This document shows positions 8,787-18,386 of a stretch of 64,000 nucleotides of DNA, one piece after another; within the stretch, counting starts at the first letter, position 1, and each line of letters opens with the position of its first letter. The notes beneath the pieces were generated by a model. That model saw nothing but the letters and a program-made list of their open reading frames with translations. It was not told where the DNA came from and did no database searches. Source of the stretch: Bacteroidales bacterium UBA4116. Lineage in GTDB: Bacteria > Bacteroidota > Bacteroidia > Bacteroidales > Tannerellaceae. Made by a program: the position numbers and the translations under genes. The DNA lies in the NCBI GenBank assembly GCA_002381645.1, contig DFXE01000001.1, positions 187,479-251,478 of the forward strand, read 5' to 3'.

Positions 8787-9848
8787 TTATCCTTTCAAGG
8801 TAACAATAAATAAAACAGGATTACCGGATTCCATCTGTTCCGGAAAATGTTCTTTCAGTTCTTCTCCCGTCTTCCAGTAACAATATTGATTACCATAGGC
8901 GTCTATCGGCTGCATATCGGAAATAAATCCGGTTTGATAAAAATTATCCTTGAATCCGCCGGTAATTAACCATGATTTATTGCTTTCACGGTCAAAACAG
9001 AATGTGTAGTTAGAAGCTGTTTCATAAGGATCAAGATAGGTAGATATCCAGTAACGGTTCCCGAACCGTAACGGATAAACCGTTACTTCATCATGGAATG
9101 ACTGGTAAATCGGATTCTTATATCCGTTCCTGATAATCAGCGTATCACGCAACAGGTTTTCGGGGTGCATATAAGGAGCATACGCGTATATATTTCCGGT
9201 ATCTTTTATTATACCTAACTGGAAAGGAAAAGAATATGGACAAAAGGCTTTTTCTTCCAATCCGGTAGCGGTTATTGGAAAAGATTCTATTTTTCTAAAA
9301 AAAGAATCGTATTTAACAATTTCTTTTTCTATCCGTATTTCTTGTGTGGCTTCATCCCAGTTCATACGTTCTTCTGCAGCCCATATAAATTTATCATGAT
9401 AAGTGATCGAATGTATCTTACGGGATAAACCGTCAGATTCAAGCTTCTTACAGTTTATCAATTCTCCGGAGAAAGAATAGTAGTGAATATCATCCGTATT
9501 ACCCATTACAATCAATATACGCTTTAAGGGATCGATCAAGTATCCTCCGACTTTTATAATTTGAGGATCAGTAACACGGCAAAGAAATTCTCCTGATTTA
9601 TTAAAACGGTACAAAATATCATTACTAACCAAAAACACATTGTCGCCTTCCTGACGAACACCTCTTGCCTTCTCAATCGGACTTTCGCCGGGCGGACGCA
9701 AAGGTATCGCCCGTACTTCGCCTGCTATATCGGATAGAAGACCGTTCTTTAAACTTTCTGTTAACGGTTTATCCGTTATAATTTTATATCCCTCATGAAC
9801 ATAAAGGATAATTAAGGTAAATAATAACAGCAGGAATGTGCGTTTCAT
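8787..9848 (-). CDS. six-bladed propeller protein (DUF5128-like), exported
   Basis: About 353 residues with an N-terminal signal/anchor (MKRTFLLLLFTLIILYVH) and no lipobox cysteine, followed by NHL/6-bladed-propeller-like strands such as DNVFLVSNDILYRFNKSG and KYDSFFRKIESF. Members of this Bacteroidota family are exported proteins of unknown function, usually encoded singly. I chose the ATG at 9848; an earlier TTG (9869) adds only seven residues. It is in the same direction as the B12 operon, but that operon has its own promoter directly after this gene, so a shared role in B12 uptake is not supported. Confidence 0.7.
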   Translation of the reverse strand: MKRTFLLLLFTLIILYVHEGYKIITDKPLTESLKNGLLSDIAGEVRAIPLRPPGESPIEKARGVRQEGDNVFLVSNDILYRFNKSGEFLCRVTDPQIIKVGGYLIDPLKRILIVMGNTDDIHYYSFSGELINCKKLESDGLSRKIHSITYHDKFIWAAEERMNWDEATQEIRIEKEIVKYDSFFRKIESFPITATGLEEKAFCPYSFPFQLGIIKDTGNIYAYAPYMHPENLLRDTLIIRNGYKNPIYQSFHDEVTVYPLRFGNRYWISTYLDPYETASNYTFCFDRESNKSWLITGGFKDNFYQTGFISDMQPIDAYGNQYCYWKTGEELKEHFPEQMESGNPVLFIVTLKG

Positions 9849-9950
9849 ATGCTTATTGCCAATTAACAATTTAACATATAGAACGCTAATATACTTTTTT
9901 TATTTAAAAACTGAATAAATAATGGGAATTATTATACTTATATAACCTGA

Positions 9951-11462
9951 TCAGGAATTAAGCGACAGCAATTCTTCCATCTGTGTACGGTCGTTACTGA
10001 GACGGGGAATTTTATGTTGCCCCCCTAATTTTCCTTTCTGCTTAAGCCATTCATAAAATGTACCGGGGCGTGATACGATAATTTTAAGCGGTTGGAGAGA
10101 AATACCTTTATAACGTTTTGCCTCATAATCAGAATTAAGCTCCTGTAAATGTTTATCGAGTAAAGTAGCAAATTCTTCCAGGTTGGAAGGCATTTTTTCA
10201 AATTCAATCAACCACTCATGAAGTCCTTTGCCCTTGTCCAACATAAAACGAGGCGCTGCTGTATATTCTTTTACTTTCGCACCTGTTTCACGACTGGTTA
10301 TACTTATAGCCTTATCGGCATTGTCTACCATTAATTCTTCACCGAACGCATTAATATAATGTTTCGTTCTTCCGGAAATGATAAATTTATGGGGGAAAAG
10401 GGAGGTAAAACGTACGGTATCCCCGATCAAATAACGCCATAGCCCTCCACTGGTTGTAATGACCATAGCATAGTTCTTGCCTGTTTCCACCGCTTCTAAC
10501 GGTATAATGGTAGGATCAGAGTGTTCCAGTTCATTTAAAGGAATGAATTCATAAAATATTCCATAATCAGGCATCATCAGCAAACCGGGATTCGCCGGAT
10601 CATCCTGGATACCGAAAAATCCTTCGGATGCATTATAAGTTTCTATATAATGCATATCATCAGAAGGTATCAGAGTTTTATATTGGTCGCGATAAGGTTC
10701 GAAACTGATCCCACCGTGAAAAAAAACTTCCATATTAGGCCATACCTCCGTCAAGTATTTTTTTCCGGTTTTCTCCAGAACGGCTTTAATTAGTACCAAC
10801 ATCCACGAAGGAACACCTGAAAGACTGTTTACGTCTTCATTCCATGTACTTTCAACAATGGCTTTGATCTTACTTTCCCATTCATCCATTAATATGATCC
10901 GTTTCCGGGGTACGCGTATCAGATTAACCAAAGGGTTCAGGTTTTGAATCAGCACAGCAGAAAGATCACCATAATGTGCGCGTTGGTTAAGTGGAGAGGG
11001 GCTGTGGCTACCACCTAATATCAATCCTTTACGGGAAAAAAAACGGCTTTTGGGATTTTGCCGGAGGTATAAAGCTACACAATCAAATCCGCCTTTATAT
11101 TGGCTTCCTTTTAATATTTCAGGAGTAATAGGTATAAATTTACTTTTATCATTCGTGGTACCGCTACTCTTAGCGTACCACTTGACGACCGAAGGCCAGA
11201 GAACATTCTTCTCACCGTTAATCATCCGGATAACGAACGGTTTTATATCATCGTAGCTTTGTAAAGGTAACCGTGAAGAGAAATCGTTATATGTACGGAT
11301 GGATTTAAAGTCGAACTTTTTGCCCCATTCGGTGTTATTAGCTTTAGACAAAAGAGCTTTCAATTGCTTACGCTGGATATCATCGGTATTCTGCGCAAAC
11401 TGTTCGATCTCCCGTTGCCGGGGTACGAATATTTGTGATATTACTTTTGTTAAAATATCCAT
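9951..11462 (-). CDS. GH3 auxin-responsive-promoter family protein (acyl-adenylating type)
   Basis: Full-length GH3-family member (503 residues). The ATP/adenylate loop SSGTT is at 99-103 (KWYAKSSGTTNDKSKFIP), the middle motif is YNASEGFFGIQ, and the hinge region contains SGRTKHYINAFGEELM. Plant GH3 enzymes join acyl groups to amino acids through acyl-adenylates. Bacterial members are widespread in Bacteroidota but their substrates are unknown, so only the ATP-dependent adenylation chemistry is a fair inference. Transcribed divergently from the phosphofructokinase gene across an 80-bp gap with a TAnnTTTG element in each direction. Confidence 0.85.
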   Translation of the reverse strand: MDILTKVISQIFVPRQREIEQFAQNTDDIQRKQLKALLSKANNTEWGKKFDFKSIRTYNDFSSRLPLQSYDDIKPFVIRMINGEKNVLWPSVVKWYAKSSGTTNDKSKFIPITPEILKGSQYKGGFDCVALYLRQNPKSRFFSRKGLILGGSHSPSPLNQRAHYGDLSAVLIQNLNPLVNLIRVPRKRIILMDEWESKIKAIVESTWNEDVNSLSGVPSWMLVLIKAVLEKTGKKYLTEVWPNMEVFFHGGISFEPYRDQYKTLIPSDDMHYIETYNASEGFFGIQDDPANPGLLMMPDYGIFYEFIPLNELEHSDPTIIPLEAVETGKNYAMVITTSGGLWRYLIGDTVRFTSLFPHKFIISGRTKHYINAFGEELMVDNADKAISITSRETGAKVKEYTAAPRFMLDKGKGLHEWLIEFEKMPSNLEEFATLLDKHLQELNSDYEAKRYKGISLQPLKIIVSRPGTFYEWLKQKGKLGGQHKIPRLSNDRTQMEELLSLNS

Positions 11463-11484
11463 GCTCCTTTGAATGAATTGGATG

Positions 11485-11492
11485 CAAATGTA
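11485..11492 (-). promoter_or_regulatory. -7 promoter element of the GH3 gene
   Basis: Minus strand TACATTTG, a full match to TAnnTTTG, 22 bp before the start codon. No clear TTTG -33 element at the usual distance. Confidence 0.5.
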
Positions 11493-11512
11493 GCCATTCT
11501 CTTTGTTATTTC

Positions 11513-11520
11513 TATCTTTG
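11513..11520 (+). promoter_or_regulatory. -7 promoter element of pfkA
   Basis: TATCTTTG, a full TAnnTTTG match, 22 bp before the pfkA ATG. It is back to back with the GH3 element. No clear -33 partner. Confidence 0.5.
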
Positions 11521-11542
11521 TTGTCATATAATTCATAATGTT

Positions 11543-12553
11543 ATGAAAATAGGTATATTGTCATCAGGCGGCGATTGTCCCGGGATTAATGCTACCATCC
11601 GTGGTGTAGGCAAAACTGCAATTATGCATTATAATATGGAAGTGATCGGCATCCATAGTGGATTTTCAGGCATTCTGAAAAAAGATATCCAGATCCTGGA
11701 TGAACGCAGTCTCTCAGGTATCTTAAATCTGGGAGGTACCATCCTGGGGACTTCACGCGAGAAATCCTTTCGTAAACTAATTGCTTCTGATAACGACCAG
11801 GCTTCAGTTATAAAACAAAGTTACGACGAATTAGGTTTAGACTGTATCGTTTGCATAGGAGGCAACGGTACGCAGAAAACAGCATGCCTGTTATCTCAAA
11901 TCGGCCTGAATATCATAGGCGTCCCGAAAACGATCGATAACGATGTGTGGGGAACGGATATTACCTTCGGGTTCGATACAGCAGTAAATATTGCTACTGA
12001 AGCCATCGACCGTTTACATTCGACAGCAAGTTCCCACCGGCGTGTGATGGTAGTAGAAGTTATGGGCCATCGTGTAGGATGGATTGCATTATATGCAGGT
12101 ATGGCCGGAGGAGCGGATGTAATTCTTCTGCCTGAACTCGGATATGACATTGACAAGGTAAATGAAGCTATTCTTGACCGGACACGGCGTGGAAAACCTT
12201 ACTCTATTGTAGTAGTAGCCGAAGGAGTCGAAACTATTAATAAAAAAAGGCCGGCCGATTACTTTACCAAAGCAATCGAACTTGCTACCGGTATTGAAAC
12301 ACGCGAAACTGTATTGGGCTATATTCAGCGAGGAGGCAATCCTTCCCCTTTCGATCGTAATCTCGCAACGCGCCTGGGCGGGCATGCTACGGAACTGATT
12401 GCAAACAAGCAATTCGGTCGTATGGTATGCATGAAAGGAGACAAAGTGGAGTCGATCCCCCTTTCCGAAGTGGCAGGAAAACTAAAACTGGTTACTCCTG
12501 GTCACGACCTGATCATACAAGGCGAAAGAATGGGTATAACTTTCGGAAAATAA
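11543..12553 (+). CDS. pfkA: 6-phosphofructokinase
   Basis: Phosphorylates fructose 6-phosphate in glycolysis. At 336 residues it is about normal length. The nucleotide loop is GGDCPGIN (9-16), the diphosphate loop GGNGT (106-110), and the catalytic segment PKTIDND (128-134) carries the acid/base and metal aspartates; VEVMGHRVGW follows. The glycine in GGNGT at the position of E. coli Gly104 favours ATP over pyrophosphate, while the lysine in PKTIDND is the residue seen in PPi and atypical ATP enzymes. The E. coli Asp103 position is Asn here. I therefore call it an atypical ATP-type enzyme with moderate certainty about the phosphate donor. Single gene with its own promoter. Confidence 0.92.
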   Translation: MKIGILSSGGDCPGINATIRGVGKTAIMHYNMEVIGIHSGFSGILKKDIQILDERSLSGILNLGGTILGTSREKSFRKLIASDNDQASVIKQSYDELGLDCIVCIGGNGTQKTACLLSQIGLNIIGVPKTIDNDVWGTDITFGFDTAVNIATEAIDRLHSTASSHRRVMVVEVMGHRVGWIALYAGMAGGADVILLPELGYDIDKVNEAILDRTRRGKPYSIVVVAEGVETINKKRPADYFTKAIELATGIETRETVLGYIQRGGNPSPFDRNLATRLGGHATELIANKQFGRMVCMKGDKVESIPLSEVAGKLKLVTPGHDLIIQGERMGITFGK

Positions 12554-12562
12554 TGAAATTGT

Positions 12563-14731
12563 TTAGTCAGGGATGAATAAAAGATGATCAGGGATAGTCG
12601 TTTCCCTGATATCTTTACCGGAAAAACCAACTTCCAATACCTGCCCCATATAGTCTTCGAAATACAGCACTTTTATTTCGTGGAAGCCTGCTTCGAGGCC
12701 AATTTTACCATCAACCCTCCGTGCATTATGCGAACCGTCGTTATCAACTACCAGCCGGCCATCAATCAATAGCTGCGAACCATCATCCGAATAGGTATAA
12801 AAACGATAGATACCAGTTTGAGGTATGTTGATCAAACTCCGGAACTCATATCCGAAACCATCTTGCAGAGGAGCATCTTTTATAATGAAGTTCTTCATCT
12901 GTCCCTCACTTTTTTTTCTTTCTGCCGTCAGCTGGTTTATAGATTTAAATTTACCTTCATAGTAAGAATATAATACACCGTTTTTCTGCGTCATAACATT
13001 CCTGGACGGCATATATTCCAGACCTTTTTCGTCTTCTGAAGATATGCCAGAAGGGAAATAATAGGCAAATTCAATTCCTTTAGGTGTACGTATCCAGGTA
13101 TCAAACCTGAACTTATCTTCATGCAATTCAATAATCCGTGCCCCCCTTTCAAACTTACCGTATGCATCAGTACCCGTTACCCTTCCGAATGCTAGTGCAA
13201 TATCATACTCCATGCCAATATAATCGTTATTATGATCATGTCCCACAAAAACTCCCATAACATCTTTCATTTCAACCATAGATGCAAACATTCCGGTATT
13301 GATCACGGGAGAAGCCACTCCCTCTTCTTTATTTCCTACGATGGTATTACGTTCTGTCATATTTTTATATTCAGGTAACGGTATATGAAAAAAGGCTAAT
13401 GCAGGCAAGGGTATGTTATTATTATCGCTGGTATATTTTTTGCTTTGGTTTCTATACCAATCTATCTGATCGTAATGTATCCAGTCGTAATGCCCGTATT
13501 TATTTCCGGGAGGATAATCGTTGGAGTCAAAACAATATAATAAAGCGCTGGTACCGGCATCCCGACCTGCTACCGGAAGAACAAAATTACCATACCCATA
13601 CACGCCATCCGGACCTTTCTCACCTACATAATAAGGTAAATCTTCCATTAAATCAAAGATTTCCTCTTTAGAAATACCAGCTTCCGCATCATGGTTCCCC
13701 ATCATAACGGCAAAAGGTGTCTCTGTTTCCTCAAATATCCGGGCAATAGTCAGCCAGGCCTCTTTCGCAGGTGTATTTGTGACTATATCTCCGGTTAACA
13801 TGGCAATATCAGGCTTTTCTGTTTCCAATACAGACCGGATAGTAGCGATTGTTTTGGTGCAATTAGCCGATTTATGGCTCCAATGCAGGTCTGTAAACTG
13901 CGCTATTTTAAATTTACCCTGATCATTAAATCTTAACTTTATACGCCCACATGAATTAAAATAAGCCGCACAAGCCTCGGGATTATCCGTATTAATATAA
14001 TCAACTCCCAATGCATGAAACATTTTCCATGCAGGAACACCATCCGGTGTACCCCAGAAACGGATGGGTTTCCCTAAACGATGAACAGTTTCAATTACTT
14101 CTTCTATTTTTTTTAATTCATCTGTTGGAACCGGCCCTTCCCCTTTCCATTGAGTATAATTCCGGAGATTAAAGCTGATCAAACTGATTTTTTCCAACTG
14201 TCGGGGTGTATAATTTGTATGATTGCCGTCAAAAGAGATAATGGAAGAATAGGTATGAAAATCCGAAGGATCAGGTCTGTTACCCGAAATAACCACCCGT
14301 ACTGCATAGGGGTTTACCTTAGGATCAAATACTTCCGGATATTTCTCCAGCTCTGAAATTACTTTTTGCAAAGTGCTGTCTACAGGGGTCTTCAGGTCGA
14401 TAAGCAATTGAATTGTCTTATCCGAATTTCTCCATGCTTTTCCATTATTTATTTCAAATAAACTTACTAAGGGCTTAACATACGCATCGCTAAAAGTTGG
14501 AGCCCAAGGTACTTCTTCCCTATCATGACAAACAACCAACTGGTCCTTTGCTGTTATGAAGACATCAGCTTCTATAGAAGATAATTGTTGTGAATATGCC
14601 TGAAAAAAAGGAACGCGTTGCCTGTAATCATTATGTGAATGTATAAATATTTCCTGTGCGGAAACTAAAGAGGCACAGTTCAACATAATCCATAACAGGA
14701 ACGGAATGACAATGTATTTTTTCATATTCAT
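12563..14731 (-). CDS. secreted GDPD-like + calcineurin-like phosphoesterase + PA14 fusion
   Basis: Three domains in one exported chain (signal peptide 1-25). Residues about 28-260 resemble a glycerophosphodiester phosphodiesterase/PLC-like barrel, with HSHNDY (31-36), metal residues E54 and D56, and H69. Residues about 275-550 are a metallophosphoesterase with the complete motif set: DLH (281-283), GD (314-315), GNHD (345-348), H449 and GHDH (497-500). Residues about 590-715 are a PA14-type beta-barrel (TYSDDGSQLLIDGRLVVDND), usually a carbohydrate-binding module. The arrangement suggests an envelope or secreted enzyme that removes phosphate from a glycan- or glycerol-linked substrate, but the substrate is unknown. 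Last gene of a minus-strand run, 63 bp after the TPR lipoprotein gene. Confidence 0.82.
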   Translation of the reverse strand: MNMKKYIVIPFLLWIMLNCASLVSAQEIFIHSHNDYRQRVPFFQAYSQQLSSIEADVFITAKDQLVVCHDREEVPWAPTFSDAYVKPLVSLFEINNGKAWRNSDKTIQLLIDLKTPVDSTLQKVISELEKYPEVFDPKVNPYAVRVVISGNRPDPSDFHTYSSIISFDGNHTNYTPRQLEKISLISFNLRNYTQWKGEGPVPTDELKKIEEVIETVHRLGKPIRFWGTPDGVPAWKMFHALGVDYINTDNPEACAAYFNSCGRIKLRFNDQGKFKIAQFTDLHWSHKSANCTKTIATIRSVLETEKPDIAMLTGDIVTNTPAKEAWLTIARIFEETETPFAVMMGNHDAEAGISKEEIFDLMEDLPYYVGEKGPDGVYGYGNFVLPVAGRDAGTSALLYCFDSNDYPPGNKYGHYDWIHYDQIDWYRNQSKKYTSDNNNIPLPALAFFHIPLPEYKNMTERNTIVGNKEEGVASPVINTGMFASMVEMKDVMGVFVGHDHNNDYIGMEYDIALAFGRVTGTDAYGKFERGARIIELHEDKFRFDTWIRTPKGIEFAYYFPSGISSEDEKGLEYMPSRNVMTQKNGVLYSYYEGKFKSINQLTAERKKSEGQMKNFIIKDAPLQDGFGYEFRSLINIPQTGIYRFYTYSDDGSQLLIDGRLVVDNDGSHNARRVDGKIGLEAGFHEIKVLYFEDYMGQVLEVGFSGKDIRETTIPDHLLFIPD

Positions 14732-14794
14732 CAGAAGTTAGATAGATATTGTATGCAAAAATAAACTATTCTCCTTACATACCGTTCTTATTTG

Positions 14795-17700
14795 TTACCG
14801 TTTCCGGGCAGCTTCCTTGGCTTTTTGAGCTTCCCGACGCGCTTTTTCCTTTTCCTTCAGCTTTTGCTGATATTCCCGTTCTTTTTGTTTTCGTTCCTTT
14901 TCTTTTTCCTTCAGTCGTGCTTTATATTCGCGTTCTTTTTCTTTACGTAGTTGCTCCCTGGCTTTTAGTTTAGCTTTACGGTCGGCTTCAGCCTGTTTCA
15001 GTTTCTCTTTGCGTTCACGTTCGCGTTGTTTTTCCTGTTCTGCTTTTGCTTTCAATAAAGCTTCTTCTTCCGCCTTTTGTTTTTTTAGTAATTCTTCCCG
15101 TTCTTTTTTCTTTTGCTCCGCAAGTTCTTTCTCCGCTTTCTCTCTCTCTTCACGCTCTAACCTTGCAGCTTCCTTACGTGCTTCTTCTTCGGCAGCTTCC
15201 CGTTTACGGATCTCCTCTATATCTTTCAACGTCAAACCTTCATCCTCTACCGGCGGGGCGACAGGGATCATCTCAGTCGCATCATTCAATTCTTCCGGCT
15301 GTTCGGCAGGAAGTATCCGTTCAGACATAGGCACTTTATCCGTGATTGTGTCGACCACGATAGGTACTACCGGAGCTTCAGTTATTTCAACCGGTTCCGT
15401 AACCTGTTCTTCTTCCACAGGCGGATCTTCGGCTATTTCCTCCCGGGTTTCTGCCTCGACCGGCATTTCATCATCCTGCGGTTCACCTTCCTCACCGGTG
15501 ATCACAGGTGGCTCAGCATCTTCTTTCTCATCTTTCTGCATGCGCGCTTTTAAACGGCCGACCAATTCGGGAGCTTCTTCACCAAAGCTGTCTTCAAGGA
15601 AAGAAATATATTCATCCAGGGTTTTACCGCGCATCAATGTTCCATAGTTATCCTCCGATATAGGAATGACTGCTATCTCACCGCTTAACGAAGATGCAAA
15701 TCCGTCTTTCCCATATATCATCTTGTAATATTGATGAATTTCCTCAAAACTCACGAAACCGCTTATGGTAAGGATGCTTAACGGCCCGGACTCTTCCTGG
15801 GTAAGATCAAACGTCTTCACCATGAAGTTAGCGAAATTATAGGCTGCCACAACAAATAATAATTTGTTTTTGTCGACACTTCCGGTAGGATACACCATCA
15901 TCATGCGGTAAGGCATATTTTTTTCCGTCGAAAAGGTACGGGCAGAATCCGCCGCAGACAATTCGCCTTCGCCACCAAAGCGTAAATTCCATACCATTCC
16001 TCTTACTGAACCCTGTACCATGGCGCGACCACGAAGTACACCTTTCAGCATCTCACCCGCCAGTTCTGTTACATCGGCATCCGGATACCTTTCCACCAAT
16101 ATTTTCAGCGCTTCTTTAAAACCTTCCGCATCGCCTTCCTGAACATATGTCAACGCGTCGAGGAACATAAATTTAGGCATCAGGGTAGCCAATGGATATT
16201 TGGCGCTGATCTCTCTGTAGTTCCTGCGTACCGCCTGAATATCATCCGCAAGATAGCTTGCATAGGTTTTCTGATAAATGGAATCCTGTACTGAATCCAT
16301 CATACGGATATTATATTCGTAATTCGGATCGGCTACAGCTACCGCATAATCGCTTTCCGGAAACTCGGTAATCAATTTGGATTTATAACGTGAAGCCAAT
16401 GCCGTGTCGCCTGTCCTAAGAGCCATGAGATAAATCTGGTAATAACTTTCCAATGAATGCTCATTACCGGGAAAGCGACGTTGTAATTCTTCAAACGCTT
16501 CTGTAGCCAATGGCAGATCTTCCAGTTTATCTTTATAGATCATAGCCATATTATAAAGCCCGTCAATAATGATAATATTTGAGGCTTCTATATCCTCATC
16601 TGTCAGCGGTATTTGCTGTATATAATACTCACGGGTCTTCGGATCATCCGAAATTTCCTCAGGCAGGAAGTTATCCAATGAATCTAAGGGTAAAGGAAGC
16701 CCGTCTTCACCGAGCAGAGGCTCCTGGCCTGTATCTATCGGTTGATCATCTATGTTTTCATCAAAAGTCGTAACTTTTTTATTACGTCTCCGCCAGTCGT
16801 CCTCCAGTGGACGCCTTCCCCATCTGCGCTGGAATTGTGTCTTTCCCTGCGATACTGTCTGCGGATTATAAAAATAGAACGATTCTCCGCCCGCTGTTGG
16901 CAGTGTTATTATATTCGTTTCGGTTCCCGGCCGGTCAATTCCCGTCCCCATCGATTCCATTTCGGCCAAATAAGCAGCCTTTTCCATTTCCGCTTTCGCT
17001 TCTTCTTCCTCCCGTATTACCTGTTCAATTATTTTATCGATGACAGCTAACCGCTCGGTTTCCGGCATCCTGGCAAGGGTTTGTAAACTATCCTGCAAAT
17101 GTACGGCTTCCGCATGTACAACCAATTCGTCCAAAACCGCCGATAGTTTGGACACCCTGTCGTATTCTTTATATTCTTTCTGAATAATTGCCAAAGCGCC
17201 GCTGAAACAAGGCTGGGCACGAATATAATCGCGCTGCTGGAAATAAATATCACCCAGTTTAATCCACAGAATAGCCTTATCCATCCCGTTACGGACACTC
17301 TTCTCCACACCGGTTTCGTAATTTGCAATAGCCTGAACAGTATCTTCCCTGGAAAGGTAAACATTTCCTAAAGCATAATATACCTGGTCCAGATAGTCTT
17401 TGTTTTTATCACTTTTGGCCATACCCTGCAGCATCTTTACCACTTTTTGATAATTCGCTCCGGAAAACACCTCTGTTTGTCTTATCCTTGCCGAAAATTC
17501 CAAATCATAGGGAGGATTGGCTTTTACTACTTCACCAAATGTCTTATAAGCTAAATTATCCTGACCTTCTTCCGCATATATCTGCGCCAGGAGATATTTC
17601 ATACGGGTACGTTGCTTCCGGTTTTTTTCCGCCTTTATAGCGGTTTTAAAATAAGGTATAGCTTCTTCATAATCTTTACTTTTCACCAGGTAATCAGCGT

Positions 17701-18340
17701 AAACGGTAGCATATTGATCGAGATTTTTTTTGGGTATACCATTCCGGTTTAATTTTGCCAATATATCCTCTGCTTCAAACAACCAGTCCATTTCAGCATA
17801 GGAACGTGCCTGCCACAACCGGGCCTCGGCAACCAACTCTTCATCTTCCGGATAATGGCGTGCTATATATGAAAAGGTTGCAGCCGCCTGCAGAAAGTCT
17901 GCATTATAGAATTGTCCCTGACCGATAAGCAGCCAGGCTTTTTTTAAGAAAGGATTGTATTCTTCCTGTTCCTGAAATGCGCGCTGTTTAGGATTATTCC
18001 TCCAGCCGGGTTTCTTTTTTGGTTTTGCTTTAATAGAATGCAGTTTGATCGCTTTATTTCCTTTTTCAATTGCCCGGTTAAAGGGGCCGCCGGGCGTTTC
18101 TTTATCTTTGGGCTGTGCGCTTACAGGGTGCATCAGTATCATATCGGTATATGATTCGGTATATCCATCCTGCATGGCTTTCAAGGATTCATCGAAAGAT
18201 GTTTTCCCGTTGTAGTAAATATTATATTTTGAATTGAAAGCATGGTAAAAGCGGCTTGCTTTCGTGTTTTTCTTTGTACTGCACGAACCAAGCAAACATA
18301 AAATAAAAAGAGAAACGATATAATAAAAACTTTTCTTCAC
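14795..18340 (-). CDS. PorW/SprE-like TPR lipoprotein with long charged C-terminal helix
   Basis: Large lipoprotein (lipobox LGSC, Cys20) of 1181 residues. The start NTKASRFYHAFNSKYNIYYNGK resembles PorW/SprE, which act in type IX secretion and gliding. TPR-like helix pairs run from about 130 to 430 and again from 580 to 760. A region near 790-960 lacks TPRs, and a Pro/Glu-rich linker follows. The last roughly 150 residues are almost only Lys, Glu, Arg, Ala, Gln and Leu, a predicted single charged alpha helix. The tail makes it longer than characterised SprE/PorW proteins. Type IX function is a family-based guess; no other secretion gene is nearby. Confidence 0.7.
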   Translation of the reverse strand: MKKSFYYIVSLFILCLLGSCSTKKNTKASRFYHAFNSKYNIYYNGKTSFDESLKAMQDGYTESYTDMILMHPVSAQPKDKETPGGPFNRAIEKGNKAIKLHSIKAKPKKKPGWRNNPKQRAFQEQEEYNPFLKKAWLLIGQGQFYNADFLQAAATFSYIARHYPEDEELVAEARLWQARSYAEMDWLFEAEDILAKLNRNGIPKKNLDQYATVYADYLVKSKDYEEAIPYFKTAIKAEKNRKQRTRMKYLLAQIYAEEGQDNLAYKTFGEVVKANPPYDLEFSARIRQTEVFSGANYQKVVKMLQGMAKSDKNKDYLDQVYYALGNVYLSREDTVQAIANYETGVEKSVRNGMDKAILWIKLGDIYFQQRDYIRAQPCFSGALAIIQKEYKEYDRVSKLSAVLDELVVHAEAVHLQDSLQTLARMPETERLAVIDKIIEQVIREEEEAKAEMEKAAYLAEMESMGTGIDRPGTETNIITLPTAGGESFYFYNPQTVSQGKTQFQRRWGRRPLEDDWRRRNKKVTTFDENIDDQPIDTGQEPLLGEDGLPLPLDSLDNFLPEEISDDPKTREYYIQQIPLTDEDIEASNIIIIDGLYNMAMIYKDKLEDLPLATEAFEELQRRFPGNEHSLESYYQIYLMALRTGDTALASRYKSKLITEFPESDYAVAVADPNYEYNIRMMDSVQDSIYQKTYASYLADDIQAVRRNYREISAKYPLATLMPKFMFLDALTYVQEGDAEGFKEALKILVERYPDADVTELAGEMLKGVLRGRAMVQGSVRGMVWNLRFGGEGELSAADSARTFSTEKNMPYRMMMVYPTGSVDKNKLLFVVAAYNFANFMVKTFDLTQEESGPLSILTISGFVSFEEIHQYYKMIYGKDGFASSLSGEIAVIPISEDNYGTLMRGKTLDEYISFLEDSFGEEAPELVGRLKARMQKDEKEDAEPPVITGEEGEPQDDEMPVEAETREEIAEDPPVEEEQVTEPVEITEAPVVPIVVDTITDKVPMSERILPAEQPEELNDATEMIPVAPPVEDEGLTLKDIEEIRKREAAEEEARKEAARLEREEREKAEKELAEQKKKEREELLKKQKAEEEALLKAKAEQEKQRERERKEKLKQAEADRKAKLKAREQLRKEKEREYKARLKEKEKERKQKEREYQQKLKEKEKARREAQKAKEAARKR

Positions 18341-18386
18341 GTACGGAGAACTACCTTAACGTATTATAAACTGAAATCAGACTCAT

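Noticed and set aside
8531..8803. 90-codon plus-strand open frame over the B12 leader
   Set aside because: It is antisense to the cobalamin riboswitch, whose conserved core explains the sequence.
15009..15647. 212-codon Ser-rich plus-strand open frame
   Set aside because: It is the antisense shadow of the Lys/Glu-rich helix at the end of the TPR lipoprotein gene; its low-complexity Ser/Ala translation is an artefact of that sequence.
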